Below, in pieces: positions 25,567 through 34,280 of a stretch of 64,000 bases of DNA (its first letter is position 1; each line of letters opens with the position of its first letter). This stretch comes from Bradyrhizobium sp. 1 (lineage in GTDB: Bacteria; Pseudomonadota; Alphaproteobacteria; Rhizobiales; Xanthobacteraceae). The translations under genes and the position numbers were made by a program. The stretch is from the NCBI RefSeq assembly GCF_023073315.1, contig NZ_JADPJH010000011.1:362837-426836 (forward strand). The letters are read 5' to 3'. The notes beneath the pieces are model-generated. The model was given only the letters and a program-made list of their open reading frames with translations, was not told the origin of the DNA and did not search any database.

Positions 25567-26076
25567 ATGCGGAGACTCACACTTGCCCTTTCTCTCACCG
25601 GCCTGATCGCGATATCTCCTATCAGCAGTACCCAGGCTGCGCCTCTGACACCGCTCTCGGCAGCCGCGAGCCCGACGGTGCACACGTCGGCAGAGCAAGA
25701 TAGTCTCACCCAGGTTCGCTGGCATGGCGGCTGGGGAATCGGCGCCGGCCTGCTGGCAGGAGCCTTGATCGGCTCCGCCATTGCGACTCCGTACTATGAG
25801 GAATATCCGCCATACTATGGTTACAGATACCCCTACGGCTATGGTGGGTACTACCCGGCTTACGCCTATACACCTTACTGGGGTGGCTACGGTTGGCGGC
25901 CGCGACCATACGCCTGGGGCCCGCGCCCCTGGCGCTATAGCTACGGCTGGTCCGCGCCGAGGCCGTGGGGGTATACGGTCCGGCGCGCGCACCCTTGGCG
26001 TCATAGCTACGGTTGGGCGCCGCGGCACTATCGGCACCACCATCACGGCGTAATCCGTGCGCACCATCGGTGGTGA
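25567..26076 (+). CDS. Secreted Tyr/Gly/Pro-rich protein with glycine-zipper-like helix
   Basis: A 169-residue protein: signal peptide (1-24, ending TQAAP), a small-residue hydrophobic stretch (about 55-75, GWGIGAGLLAGALIGSAIA) like a glycine zipper, then a low-complexity tail very rich in Tyr, Gly, Pro, Arg, Trp and ending in a His cluster (HHHH). Rhizobiales carry many such exported proteins of unknown role. CAGGAG lies seven bases before the ATG. The His-rich end could bind metal. No enzyme motif. Confidence 0.75.
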   Translation: MRRLTLALSLTGLIAISPISSTQAAPLTPLSAAASPTVHTSAEQDSLTQVRWHGGWGIGAGLLAGALIGSAIATPYYEEYPPYYGYRYPYGYGGYYPAYAYTPYWGGYGWRPRPYAWGPRPWRYSYGWSAPRPWGYTVRRAHPWRHSYGWAPRHYRHHHHGVIRAHHRW

Positions 26077-26098
26077 CGCGTTGCGCGTGTAGCAAAGT

Positions 26099-26126
26099 GC
26101 CCGGCGCACTCAGAAGCGCGCCGGGC
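26099..26126 (+). terminator. Hairpin after the secreted Tyr-rich protein gene
   Basis: GCCCGGCGC and GCGCCGGGC make a perfect 9-bp stem with a 10-base loop, 22 bp after the stop codon. The following bases contain only a short TTT, so termination may be partial. Confidence 0.55.
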
Positions 26127-26267
26127 GACGACGTGTATTTCGTTGGATAACCCGCAACATGACGGAATTGCTGCAGGACGTCCGTCAGCCGTTCGAAAGA
26201 CTTCGAGAGGGCGATCACGGTGCAAGATTGGCTGTGTTGACGTCCTGCTTCCGAGTGGAGTTTGCGC

Positions 26268-26420
26268 CTACGGCTCGTTCCGCCGAGTATCGAAGCTCGT
26301 GCTTCCACAATGCGGACATTTCGGAATCTTGTGTCCTTTTGTGACGTGAGTGGCCTGATGACATCGCTCACACCGGAAGTCTCCAGTCTCTTGGGCTGTC
26401 TCACCTGCATGCGCCGCCAT
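26268..26420 (-). CDS. Small zinc-ribbon protein (50 residues)
   Basis: A 50-residue protein with two CxxC knuckles: CERC (residues 17-20) and CPHCGSTSF (about 35-43), 15 residues apart, the classic zinc-ribbon layout of DUF1451-like proteins. AAGGAG lies seven bases before ATG 26420, a strong ribosome site that confirms this very short gene. It lies between the secreted protein and the DUF4396 gene. Function unknown; zinc ribbons of this kind bind nucleic acids or proteins. Confidence 0.75.
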   Translation of the reverse strand: MAAHAGETAQETGDFRCERCHQATHVTKGHKIPKCPHCGSTSFDTRRNEP

Positions 26421-26536
26421 GATATTCTCCTTGTTGAGCGCGGGCGCCCCATTTGGTGCAAGCGTCGCGAGCGGAAAGAGTTGCTAACTGTATTCGGGGT
26501 CGCCAAAGCAACACCCTCAACCAATCGGAGCTTGCC

Positions 26537-27259
26537 CTACATGCGTTCTTTCACGCCGGTCTCTATGAGCCACCAATTCACGGGATAGCTCGTGAGAAAT
26601 CCCGCGATCATCGCAATCTGCATCATGAACCAGAACTCCGGCATCGACGGCTCGAGTCTCACCCCGAACAGATTCCTGAAGATTGCGAACTGCGCGACTG
26701 CCATGAAACCGTACATGCCGATTTGCCAGGCGGTCAGGGAGAGAGTGTCTGCCTTCACGGCCTGGACGATTCCTGCGCCCGGCGACAAGTCGCGCATCGG
26801 TTTTATCGTGAAGTACTGGAATGCGACGCCGAGCACAAAAGCGAACAGGTAATCCACAACCCAGATCGCGAACATCTTCTCTGAAAACAGGCTCTTCCAT
26901 CCCGCCCAGATCGCAATCACCGGAAACGCGAGCGCAAGGCTCTCGGCGAGGATGTCCCCGAGTGTACATCCGGCGCCACAGTGCATGGCACCTTTCGCGA
27001 CCATGACCGGAAACGGCGTCTCCTTCTTGCTGTCGGAGTGCTTGTTCTGCTCAGTCGCATTCCGGGCCGCAAGCCGGCCGAACCGGTAGTACAGCCACAA
27101 CATCAGTACGGTGCCGAACAGACCGTTCACTGGCCAGACAACATTCATGATCCACATCCGCTGTGGATGGCGGGTTAGGTCGATCGCGATGATGATTGCG
27201 CAAACAAATCCGACAGCCAGACTAGCCAGCGCCAGATCTTTCAGCCAAATCGGAATCAT
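26537..27259 (-). CDS. DUF4396 membrane protein
   Basis: A 240-residue membrane protein with about six hydrophobic segments. The conserved motif KGAMHCGAGCTLGDILAE, with paired cysteines and histidine in or near a helix, is the hallmark of DUF4396 proteins and could bind metal. A 20-residue charged loop separates the first two helices from the rest. GGAGCC precedes the ATG. It is downstream of, and on the same strand as, the second Crp-type gene, 120 bp away. Function is unknown. Confidence 0.85.
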   Translation of the reverse strand: MIPIWLKDLALASLAVGFVCAIIIAIDLTRHPQRMWIMNVVWPVNGLFGTVLMLWLYYRFGRLAARNATEQNKHSDSKKETPFPVMVAKGAMHCGAGCTLGDILAESLALAFPVIAIWAGWKSLFSEKMFAIWVVDYLFAFVLGVAFQYFTIKPMRDLSPGAGIVQAVKADTLSLTAWQIGMYGFMAVAQFAIFRNLFGVRLEPSMPEFWFMMQIAMIAGFLTSYPVNWWLIETGVKERM

Positions 27260-27355
27260 TGGCTCCTCCGTTTATCGGAGAAGAAACGTTGTGAAGATCG
27301 CCTTCGTTCAAATCGGGCTTGTGGTTTCCCACGATCATCGCGCGGCCGAGCTCTG

Positions 27356-27384
27356 GAGAATTGATTATTTCACATTCAATTCTC
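27356..27384. promoter_or_regulatory. 8-bp inverted repeat at the end of the Crp-type gene
   Basis: GAGAATTG and CAATTCTC flank a 13-base AT-rich spacer. It touches the stop codon of the Crp-type gene (27383) and lies 97 bp upstream of the DUF4396 start. It could be a terminator hairpin or an operator for the latter. Confidence 0.35.
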
Positions 27385-28177
27385 AGACACGCAAGCGACG
27401 TCCGATTTGCCGATCGTACTCGCGCTGTATCAATCCAGAGCACGAACAGGCGGAATGCTCCAGCTGAGCCCGGTCGACCAAAGTTATCGCTGCTCGGCTG
27501 TTGCGGATGATGCCGGCCTGTTCGAAGGTCTCGAGACATTCGCTGACACTGGCTCGACGGATCCCCAGCAATTGAGCTAAAACAGCATGCGTGATCGGCA
27601 ACTCTCCAGAGTCCATTGCGTTTGCCGCGACGAGAAGCCAGCGGGCAAGTCGCTGCTTGACGGAATGGAGTGAGTTGCAGGCTCCCACCTGTGATGTCTG
27701 AAACAAGACAAGATTGATGTAAGAGAGGATCACTCCACGGAGGGTCCCAAGATCGTCAAGCGCAGCGAGAAAAGCCGGTGTCGGAATTCGCAGTGCCGTT
27801 CCGCCCACCTGAACGACCCGACGGTGCGGCGGCATCGGATCCTCCGGCGCCAAAACGCAGGGGGCGCCGATCATTCCCTCGGAGCCGACCAGCCAAGCCT
27901 CGACGAAGCGCCCGGCTTCCACCTTGGCAGAGACCGATACGAGACCACTGCCCAGGAAGTAGACATACTCCATCGGCAAACGCCAATGATGAAGGACTTG
28001 ACGCGGCTTGAGCTCGACGACGGTCCCGATCGACCGGAGTACTGTCAGCTCCGCTTCTGGGATGCAGCGCAGGAGCTTGTTCCGTGCAGCCAGGGGCCGA
28101 ACGCGGCCTTCAGGCTCAATCGATCTCGGAACCAGGCCTGTCGCCTGACCGTCCTGCATTGCTGCTGCTCCCCGCAC
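27383..28177 (-). CDS. Crp/Fnr-family transcriptional regulator (second copy)
   Basis: A 264-residue regulator built like the one at 14777-15574: effector barrel (about 35-150), linker helix with SQVGACNSLHSVKQRLARWLL, and winged helix (about 175-240; VLAQLLGIRRASVSECLETF). No iron-sulfur cysteine set at the N-terminus. A C-terminal CSC pair (ACSCSG) matches CDC in the first protein. It lies 74 bp after the GH15 gene on the same strand, so readthrough from that operon is possible. Effector and targets unknown. Confidence 0.87.
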   Translation of the reverse strand: MRGAAAMQDGQATGLVPRSIEPEGRVRPLAARNKLLRCIPEAELTVLRSIGTVVELKPRQVLHHWRLPMEYVYFLGSGLVSVSAKVEAGRFVEAWLVGSEGMIGAPCVLAPEDPMPPHRRVVQVGGTALRIPTPAFLAALDDLGTLRGVILSYINLVLFQTSQVGACNSLHSVKQRLARWLLVAANAMDSGELPITHAVLAQLLGIRRASVSECLETFEQAGIIRNSRAAITLVDRAQLEHSACSCSGLIQREYDRQIGRRLRV

Positions 28178-28251
28178 CCGGGATCGGAACCGTCCACGGT
28201 CTGCAAAGAATACGCATCGGGCGATAGGCGGTTCCTTTTTCGGGACTACGA

Positions 28252-30041
28252 CTATGGTCCGTGTCCATCACCCCGATTTGAGGCCCTCTGCTCGAACCGA
28301 AGGGCCGCCCGGACCAATGCCAAATGGCTTAATCCCTGCGGGAAGTTACCAGCAAGGCGTCGATCACGAACGTTGAACTCCTCGGCTAGAAGTCCCAGTT
28401 CGTTTCGCGCCTGCAAGAGGTGGTCAAAGGTGCGCTCCGCTTCTGCCCGCCTGCCCTGTATAAGCTGACATTCCGCAAGCCACCCGCTGCACGCAAGGAA
28501 CGCTCCCTCACGAATTTCACCCGACAACCTGCGGTGAACGTAGCCCTCTTGCAAGAGCTCGCGCTCGATCGCTGCGATGGTTTTGGCGATGCGCCGGTCC
28601 GTGACGGGCAAAAATCCCACCAGCGGAAGATTGAGCAAACTTGGATCCACTTCATCAGATCCGTAATACTCCACGAATGTCTGTCGTTCAGAGTCGAACG
28701 CCTTCTCGCATATTTCGCGATGCATCCGGTCTCGCAATCCATCCATTCGGCTAACAAAGCCGCCATCTGCCGATCCGTGGAGATCACCACGGCGGACGAA
28801 CCGATCCATCGCGGCCCAGGCCGAGACCTTTGAATAAGTATAGTGCTGCGGATTCCCTCTCGATTCCCACAGACCGTGGTCAGGCTCGTTCCAGACCCGC
28901 TCGACGTGACCGATCACGGCCGCAACCAGATTGCCTTCACGTTCGGTCGGGGCAATGCCTGCTTCGCTGCCGCAGCCACGGAATCCAGGAGTTCGCCGTA
29001 GACATCGAGCTGCCGTTGGGCCGCGGCGGCGTTGCCAATTCGGACCGGCCTCGCTCCTCTATAACCGGGTAGCCAGGATGCGATCCACTCCTCCAACCGG
29101 CGCGAGCCGTCTACCCGGTACATGATCCTGATCTTCTCGGGTTCGCCACCAGCGGCCCGGAGAAGCCAGTCGCGGAATGCCTTGGCTTCGTCGTGATACC
29201 CCGCGTCGAGCAGAACGGTTATCGTAAACGCCGCATCACGCAACCAGCAATAGCGGTAATCCCAGTTCAGGTTCTCGGCGGGCGCCTCTGGGAGCGAGGT
29301 GGTCGGAGCGGCAATGATGCCGCCTGTAGAGCGATAGATCATCGCCCTGAGCGTCAGGAGCGAGCGCCTGACGGCCTCGGGCCATTGCGTTTTGATTGCG
29401 AACTTCGCGATCCAGCTGCGCCAATATTCTTCCGTCGACCGCAGCGCTGTACCCGCCGCGATCGGCGGAGGTGGTGCCGCAGTTGCGCTGCCATAGCGCA
29501 GACAGAACGCGATCTCTTCGCCTTCACTCACCTCCACTTCCGAAACGATGCACGTGCCCTGCTGCGAAAGCTGCGTCGGCGCGTGTAGAACGACAAGATC
29601 GGGACCCACGAACGCCACGGCTCGATCGTGACCGATTTCCAGGGCAGGTCTCAACGACCCGTAGTCAAAGCGAAGATCCAGCTCGCTGCGCAAGCTGACT
29701 TTCCCGGCAAGGCCCCGAACAATCCGGATTACGGCAGAGGCGTCGTTCTCAACCGGCATGAAGTCAATCAGCCGGACATGGCCCGTTGTCAGCACGAAAT
29801 CCGTCTCCAGGACGAGGGTATCGTCTCGATACCGGCGGCTGGATGAAGTGATGGCATCGACCGGTGCGAGCTTCCAACATCCGTGCGAGCTCGTACCGAG
29901 GAGCGCCGCAAAGCACGCATCCGAATCGAAACGCGGCCAACACAGCCAATCGATCGAGCCGTCACGGTGAACAAGAGCCGCCGTCTGGCCGTCTCCGATC
30001 AGGCCGTAATCCTCGATGAACTTCACCGCCACGGCAAGCAC
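28252..30041 (-). pseudogene. GH15 glycosidase (glucoamylase/trehalase-like), interrupted by a frameshift
   Basis: Two adjoining frames together encode one GH15 protein of about 597 residues. The first (28914-30041) has the family N-terminal start FIEDYGLIGDGQTAALV and the substrate-site segment NWDYRYCWLRDAAFT. The second (28252-28917) continues with GHVERVWNEPDHGLWESRG and the catalytic-domain end. Around 28956-28962 one base is missing: restoring a G gives a continuous reading through GIAPTEREGNLVAAVIGHV. GH15 enzymes release glucose from alpha-glucans; some bacterial members split trehalose. It starts directly after the SDR stop (TGAGTG). Loss of function, programmed shift or a sequence error are all possible. 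Confidence 0.8.
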
Positions 30042-31121
30042 TCATCCAAATCGCACATTGCGTTGACGTCGAGGTTCGGCTGCTCTTCGTCTGCTGCGAG
30101 ACGCGCGCCTCTGTGCGGTCAGAGCCAGTGCAACCGTCCCCAGCAGCGCCGCCAACGGAGCAAGTCGCAGCATGCTCGCAGACCCGACGAACGCTCTGCT
30201 GCTCGCTTCCGACTCGAAGCTGCCCCTCGTACGATGGAGTCCATGCAGCGGTCGGTCGAGATTGTCCGGCCGGCTTGCGTCAATTGGGCGATCCGTCTGT
30301 TGGCCGCTGATACAGGTTTGGGCGAGATAGCGATCCAGCAGCCATGGCATGATCATGTTGCCGAAAATGACCTTGAGTGTGCTGAAACCGATCCAATACT
30401 CTCTGGCGGGCTTTTGAGCCGCATCATATACGGCATTCGCGATCACCTCGGGCTCCACCACGGGCGCCACCGGACGGGGGGAATGGGACATATGCGCCCT
30501 TGCCCAATCGAACTGCGGGGTATTCACCGCCGGCAGTTGAAGCATCACCAGGTTGATCCTGCTCTGCTCGTGCCTTAGCTCGCTTCGGAGCGAATCTGTG
30601 AAGCCGCGAATGGCGTGCTTGGCACCGCAATAGGCCGACTGGAGTGGAATACCGCGGTAGGCCAGCGCCGATCCGATCTGGATGATCGTGCCCCTGTTGG
30701 CGGGCCGCATGTGGCACAGAGCCGCCATCGTTCCATGCACGAACCCGAGATAGGTCACCTCAGTGACACGGCGGAATTCATCCCGCGTCATGCGCCAGAC
30801 CGGCGAAAACACCGTCACCATCGCATCATTGATCCATATATCGATCGGACCGAGCGTCGACGCAATACGATCTGCGGCCGCAAAGACAGCGCCGGCGTCC
30901 GCAACGTCGAGAGGCATCACGACCGCCCGTCCGCCCACGCCCTCGATCTCGCGCCGCACCTCCTCGAGAGCCTCCGCATCTCGGGCGATCAGACCGATGG
31001 CGTAGCCGGCGCGGCCGAAACGACGGGCGATGGCCCGTCCAACCCCGGCCGATGCGCCGGTAATCACGACAACTGGGCGTGACCGGCCCGGTACCTCACG
31101 CCCGCTCTCTTCGCTTTGCAT
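30042..31121 (-). CDS. Short-chain dehydrogenase/reductase
   Basis: A 359-residue SDR. The Rossmann motif TGASAGVGRAIARRFG is near residue 21 and the active site YCGAKH near residue 167, with the catalytic serine in GSALAYRG. The usual NAG motif is changed to NDA (residue about 99). After the core (about 265 residues) there is a 90-residue extension with a hydrophobic helix (LRLAPLAALLGTVALAL) and a very basic end, so the protein may be membrane-tethered. It oxidises or reduces an unknown alcohol/ketone. It starts 12 bp after the restored stop of the transducer-like gene and is directly followed by the GH15 gene. Confidence 0.88.
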   Translation of the reverse strand: MQSEESGREVPGRSRPVVVITGASAGVGRAIARRFGRAGYAIGLIARDAEALEEVRREIEGVGGRAVVMPLDVADAGAVFAAADRIASTLGPIDIWINDAMVTVFSPVWRMTRDEFRRVTEVTYLGFVHGTMAALCHMRPANRGTIIQIGSALAYRGIPLQSAYCGAKHAIRGFTDSLRSELRHEQSRINLVMLQLPAVNTPQFDWARAHMSHSPRPVAPVVEPEVIANAVYDAAQKPAREYWIGFSTLKVIFGNMIMPWLLDRYLAQTCISGQQTDRPIDASRPDNLDRPLHGLHRTRGSFESEASSRAFVGSASMLRLAPLAALLGTVALALTAQRRASRSRRRAAEPRRQRNVRFG

Positions 31122-31513
31122 CGGGACACCTCTTCACTGCGGCACGGCCGGATAGGCAATGGTCGAGAGTAACGCCATCCCGGGTTGGCGCGATCCAGTC
31201 TGGTATGCTGGACGATGAGCGGCGCACTTGCTTCAATCAGGGAGGCGTAGCTCGTGTCGCGTGGGACGGGCGCCGGATCTGTCAAGTCGTTGAAGCGCAG
31301 ATGCAACGTGCGCCGAGCTGGCACCTTCACCCGGTAGGGGCCGACCGGATCTCTGTTCTCAAAAAACAGAGTGATCTGAACGTCGGCGTCGTTCTCGCCA
31401 ACGTTCAGGAAGCAAGCCGCTTCGTGAGACACGAGATCATGGGCGTCGCTTACGCTGTCGCTTGGGATATAACCTTCTGGGATGGCCCACAGCGTGCGTC
31501 CGATACTCTGCAT
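31064..31513 (-). CDS. Sensory rhodopsin transducer (ASRT)-family protein, 3' end frameshifted
   Basis: As read it has 149 residues. Residues 6-112 match the Anabaena sensory rhodopsin transducer family: LWAIPEGYIP, HEAACFLNVGEND, FENRDPVGPYRVKVPARRT, HLRFNDL and VQHTRLDRANP. The last 37 residues are off family. Adding one G at 31179-31182 restores the expected end (PGMALLSTIAYPAVPQ, stop at 31134), 12 bp before the SDR start; as read, the gene instead overlaps the SDR gene by 58 bp. No rhodopsin gene is in the window. ASRT-type domains are proposed to bind small sugar-like molecules, which fits this operon. Confidence 0.85.
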   Translation of the reverse strand: MQSIGRTLWAIPEGYIPSDSVSDAHDLVSHEAACFLNVGENDADVQITLFFENRDPVGPYRVKVPARRTLHLRFNDLTDPAPVPRDTSYASLIEASAPLIVQHTRLDRANPGWRYSRPLPIRPCRSEEVSRCKAKRAGVRYRAGHAQLS

Positions 31514-31515
31514 CG

Positions 31516-31956
31516 TTATCGCTCCAGCTTGATCAACGCCAGCCCGGTCACCGGGTCGCGCTCTTTCTGAAGATGCGTAGGGCTTTCGGTAACGATCATC
31601 TCGAGGGTGGGACGGACCCAGCCCGATCCCAAGTGGCCGGCGAGAGCCGTACCGTCGCGGCGGCCGACGACGAGATGAATGTGCACGGACGGTTCGCTCG
31701 AAGGCGAGACCGCGACATCCCCGACGAGCGAGGCAACTTCTACCTGCTCGTCCACGCGGTTCTCAATGTACGCTTTCTTCTCCCAATCGAAATATTTCAG
31801 CACCAGACCGCTGAATGCTCCGATGCCGGTCACTTGTGCTGCAGAGAGCCGCTGCTCTGCCGCAAACGAGCTGAGGCTTTCCATCGCCTCGTCGCCGCTG
31901 TCGAGGACGACTGCAAAGGTTCGCTGCGCGTCGTCGTTGAGGAGCTTGTGCCTCAT
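31516..31956 (-). CDS. PPC/DUF296-domain protein
   Basis: A 146-residue single-domain protein of the PPC (DUF296, AHL-like) family. Recognisable parts are FAVVLDSGDEAMESLSSFA, the core AQVTGIGAFSGLVLKYFD and VHIHLVVGRRDGTALAGHLGSG. The His-x-His and G-x-L-x-x-G-H pattern is conserved across bacterial members and forms a trimer pocket. Plant relatives bind DNA through an AT-hook that is absent here, so a small-molecule or metal role is more likely. AGGAGG precedes ATG 31956. It is two bases from the transducer-like gene; the tight pairing suggests joint action. Confidence 0.85.
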   Translation of the reverse strand: MRHKLLNDDAQRTFAVVLDSGDEAMESLSSFAAEQRLSAAQVTGIGAFSGLVLKYFDWEKKAYIENRVDEQVEVASLVGDVAVSPSSEPSVHIHLVVGRRDGTALAGHLGSGWVRPTLEMIVTESPTHLQKERDPVTGLALIKLER

Positions 31957-31966
31957 CGAGATCCTC

Positions 31967-33622
31967 CTAGTTCAATCTGATCTCTCCCAGTCGGGACAGG
32001 GTACGGATTCGGTCTGCCGTGCGGCATGCGATTGCCTGGATCGTGAGGGAGGGATTCGCCCCGCCCACGGTGGGAAACACGGAGCCATCGCAGATCCACA
32101 GGTTGGGGATGTCCCAGCTGCGGCAATCTGCATTGACGACGCTGCTGTCCGGTCGATCGCCCATCCGGGCCGTTCCATTGAGGTGACAGGTGTCGTCTTC
32201 CTGGACCCAAATGTTCTTGGTGCCAATTGCGCCCAAAGCCCGGCTCATGAACGCGATAGAATGATCGATCAGGCGCTTGTCGTTGTCGCACCAGGAGTAG
32301 GTCACGCGCGGAATTCTGAGTCCGTACTGATCTAGTTCGTCCGCCAGAGTGACGCGGTTGTGCTCTTGGGGCAGCATCTCGCCAACGATCTTCAGGCCGA
32401 CGACGTGATTGTAGCGTTTCATCTCCTCGACCAGCCGTGCTCCCCACAGACCGTGCGCCGTTGCTTGTGTGTTGGCCCAGAGCTGCGGCAGCGGGCCCTG
32501 GCTCATGTAGGCGTAACCGCCAAAGAAGTCCTTCCCTTCGTCCTCGTAATTCCAGTGCTCGGTGATTGCGAGGGACGGAGGTCCCTTGTATGAGCGAACC
32601 TCTTCGTCCATCTCGCCCCACACGGCCTGGTTTGCCTGTGCCATGAGGTTCTTGCCGACAAGTCCGGAACTGTTTGCCAGGCCGTCAGGAAACTTGTCGT
32701 TTGCCGAATTCAGCAAGAGCCTCGGCGTTTCGATCGCATAGCCAGCCACCACCACGTTGCGTGCCTTCTGGAAGTGCCACTTGCTTTGGCGGTGATAATG
32801 GACACCGGCGGCGAGCCCGTTCGCATCGGTCTCGATCCGGCCGACCATGGCGAGATCCCGAATCTCGGCGCCGGCAGACAGAGCGCGCGGAATCCAGGTC
32901 ACAAGGGCACTTTGCTTGGCATTGGTCGAGCAACCCGTTACGCAGAAGCCGCGATAGACGCAGGGATGCGCGAGACCACGCGGCGCAGACAGGGTTGCGA
33001 GCGGCGTCTCGGTCCAGCCGATACCGAGGGCTTCACAGCCGCGCGCGAGCGCGCGGGCTGCAGCGTTGAGCGGATGGGCCCGATAAGGGTAGCGCGGACG
33101 CGGCGGGCCCCAAGGATAGTTGACAGGTCCGGATATTTTGAGGGCCTGCTCAACCTCCGTATAGTAAGCCCACATCTCGCGCCAATCGATGGGCCAGTCC
33201 GCACCGTATCCAAGTTTGGTCCTTGCTTTGAACCATTCCGGCCGGAACCGAAGCGACACCATTGCGAAATGCACCGTCGAGCCCCCAACGGCCTTGCCGC
33301 TGTTATTGCTTCCGAGCTGCAGGGGATTGTCGCCATCGACGATACGATCATCGGTCCAATAAAGCTTGGTTTGCTCGGACTCGTCGGAGGCGAAATCCTC
33401 CAAAGGGCGAAAGTAGGGTCCGGCATCCAGGGCAACCACCGAGAAACCGTATTCGGCCAGTTTGCAGGCGAGTGTTGCACCGCCGGCGCCCGTCCCGACG
33501 ATCACGAAGTCGACCGTTTCGTGGTCGGCATATTCCTTCATGCTCACCCAGCCGCCGGGCCGGAAGACGTCGGGCGCGCGACCGTGGCGTGCGCGCGGAG
33601 CGTGCCGGGGATCATCGGACAT
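31967..33622 (-). CDS. GMC-family FAD oxidoreductase (gluconate/sugar dehydrogenase large-subunit type)
   Basis: A 551-residue flavoenzyme. The FAD motif VIVGTGAGGATLACKLAE begins near residue 40, the AVGGSTVHF loop follows near 112, and the C-terminal GMC_oxred_C part has CHLNGTARMGD with the catalytic His/Asn pair and GGANPSLTIQAIA. No twin-arginine or other signal peptide is present, unlike membrane gluconate 2-dehydrogenases, so it probably works in the cytoplasm. The small subunit is encoded upstream with an 11-bp overlap. Substrate likely a sugar or sugar acid. Confidence 0.9.
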   Translation of the reverse strand: MSDDPRHAPRARHGRAPDVFRPGGWVSMKEYADHETVDFVIVGTGAGGATLACKLAEYGFSVVALDAGPYFRPLEDFASDESEQTKLYWTDDRIVDGDNPLQLGSNNSGKAVGGSTVHFAMVSLRFRPEWFKARTKLGYGADWPIDWREMWAYYTEVEQALKISGPVNYPWGPPRPRYPYRAHPLNAAARALARGCEALGIGWTETPLATLSAPRGLAHPCVYRGFCVTGCSTNAKQSALVTWIPRALSAGAEIRDLAMVGRIETDANGLAAGVHYHRQSKWHFQKARNVVVAGYAIETPRLLLNSANDKFPDGLANSSGLVGKNLMAQANQAVWGEMDEEVRSYKGPPSLAITEHWNYEDEGKDFFGGYAYMSQGPLPQLWANTQATAHGLWGARLVEEMKRYNHVVGLKIVGEMLPQEHNRVTLADELDQYGLRIPRVTYSWCDNDKRLIDHSIAFMSRALGAIGTKNIWVQEDDTCHLNGTARMGDRPDSSVVNADCRSWDIPNLWICDGSVFPTVGGANPSLTIQAIACRTADRIRTLSRLGEIRLN

Positions 33623-34280
33623 TGCGATTGACCCTCAGAGCGTCAGCCTCGTGACCCGGCTTTGCTTCGGCCGCCTCCCACGGATCGCGATCGTTGAAAT
33701 CGAGGCGCACGTAGCCGCGCGGACTGGCCGGTCCGCCCCAGCCAATCTCACTCCACGATATGGGGTGGCAATAGTAGGCGAGAACGAGGTCGCGCAGCAA
33801 ACGATGTTTGAAGAACGTCTGCGACGGCATACCGTCCCACGCGGGCGACTTCAATTCGCCCGCCTCGCAGCACCTCAACAGATCGTCTCGATCAGACTCC
33901 ACGATTTTTGCGAATCCATGATCGTGGCGGGCTCTCGCCTCCGCATCAAGGGCTCTGAGTCCCCTTCGCCAAGCTTCCCCGTCGCGTGGCAGGCTCGCTG
34001 CCCGATAGCCATCCATGACGCCGTCTTGTAGCTTCTGATCAAGCAGCGCAGCGACAGGAATAGGCGGCCTCGGCGCAGGTTGCGGCAGGATGCGATCGGC
34101 GACAGCGATGAGGGTTTCGAATTCCTCCCTCGTGAAGAAGCGCGGCTCGTCCGCTGCCTTCAGGCGAGCTGCCACCACCTCTCGCGTCTTGTCATTCCAA
34201 GATGGACTCCGCCATTTCGCAAGGACGTCATAGCCGGGATAAGGCTCCCCAGCCCCGCGCTCCGCCTTCCAGTCAAGCAT
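33612..34280 (-). CDS. Gluconate 2-dehydrogenase subunit 3-family protein
   Basis: A 222-residue partner subunit of the GMC flavoenzyme. The family segment begins at FFTREEFETLIAVADRILPQP (about residue 48) and includes FFKHRLLRDLVLAYYCHP and WSEIGWGGPASPRGY. Usual members are exported by a twin-arginine signal; here none is seen, in agreement with the GMC protein. ATG 34280 overlaps the upstream membrane-protein gene by 8 bp. A cytochrome c subunit, the third part of classical gluconate dehydrogenase, is missing from the operon. Confidence 0.88.
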   Translation of the reverse strand: MLDWKAERGAGEPYPGYDVLAKWRSPSWNDKTREVVAARLKAADEPRFFTREEFETLIAVADRILPQPAPRPPIPVAALLDQKLQDGVMDGYRAASLPRDGEAWRRGLRALDAEARARHDHGFAKIVESDRDDLLRCCEAGELKSPAWDGMPSQTFFKHRLLRDLVLAYYCHPISWSEIGWGGPASPRGYVRLDFNDRDPWEAAEAKPGHEADALRVNRNVR

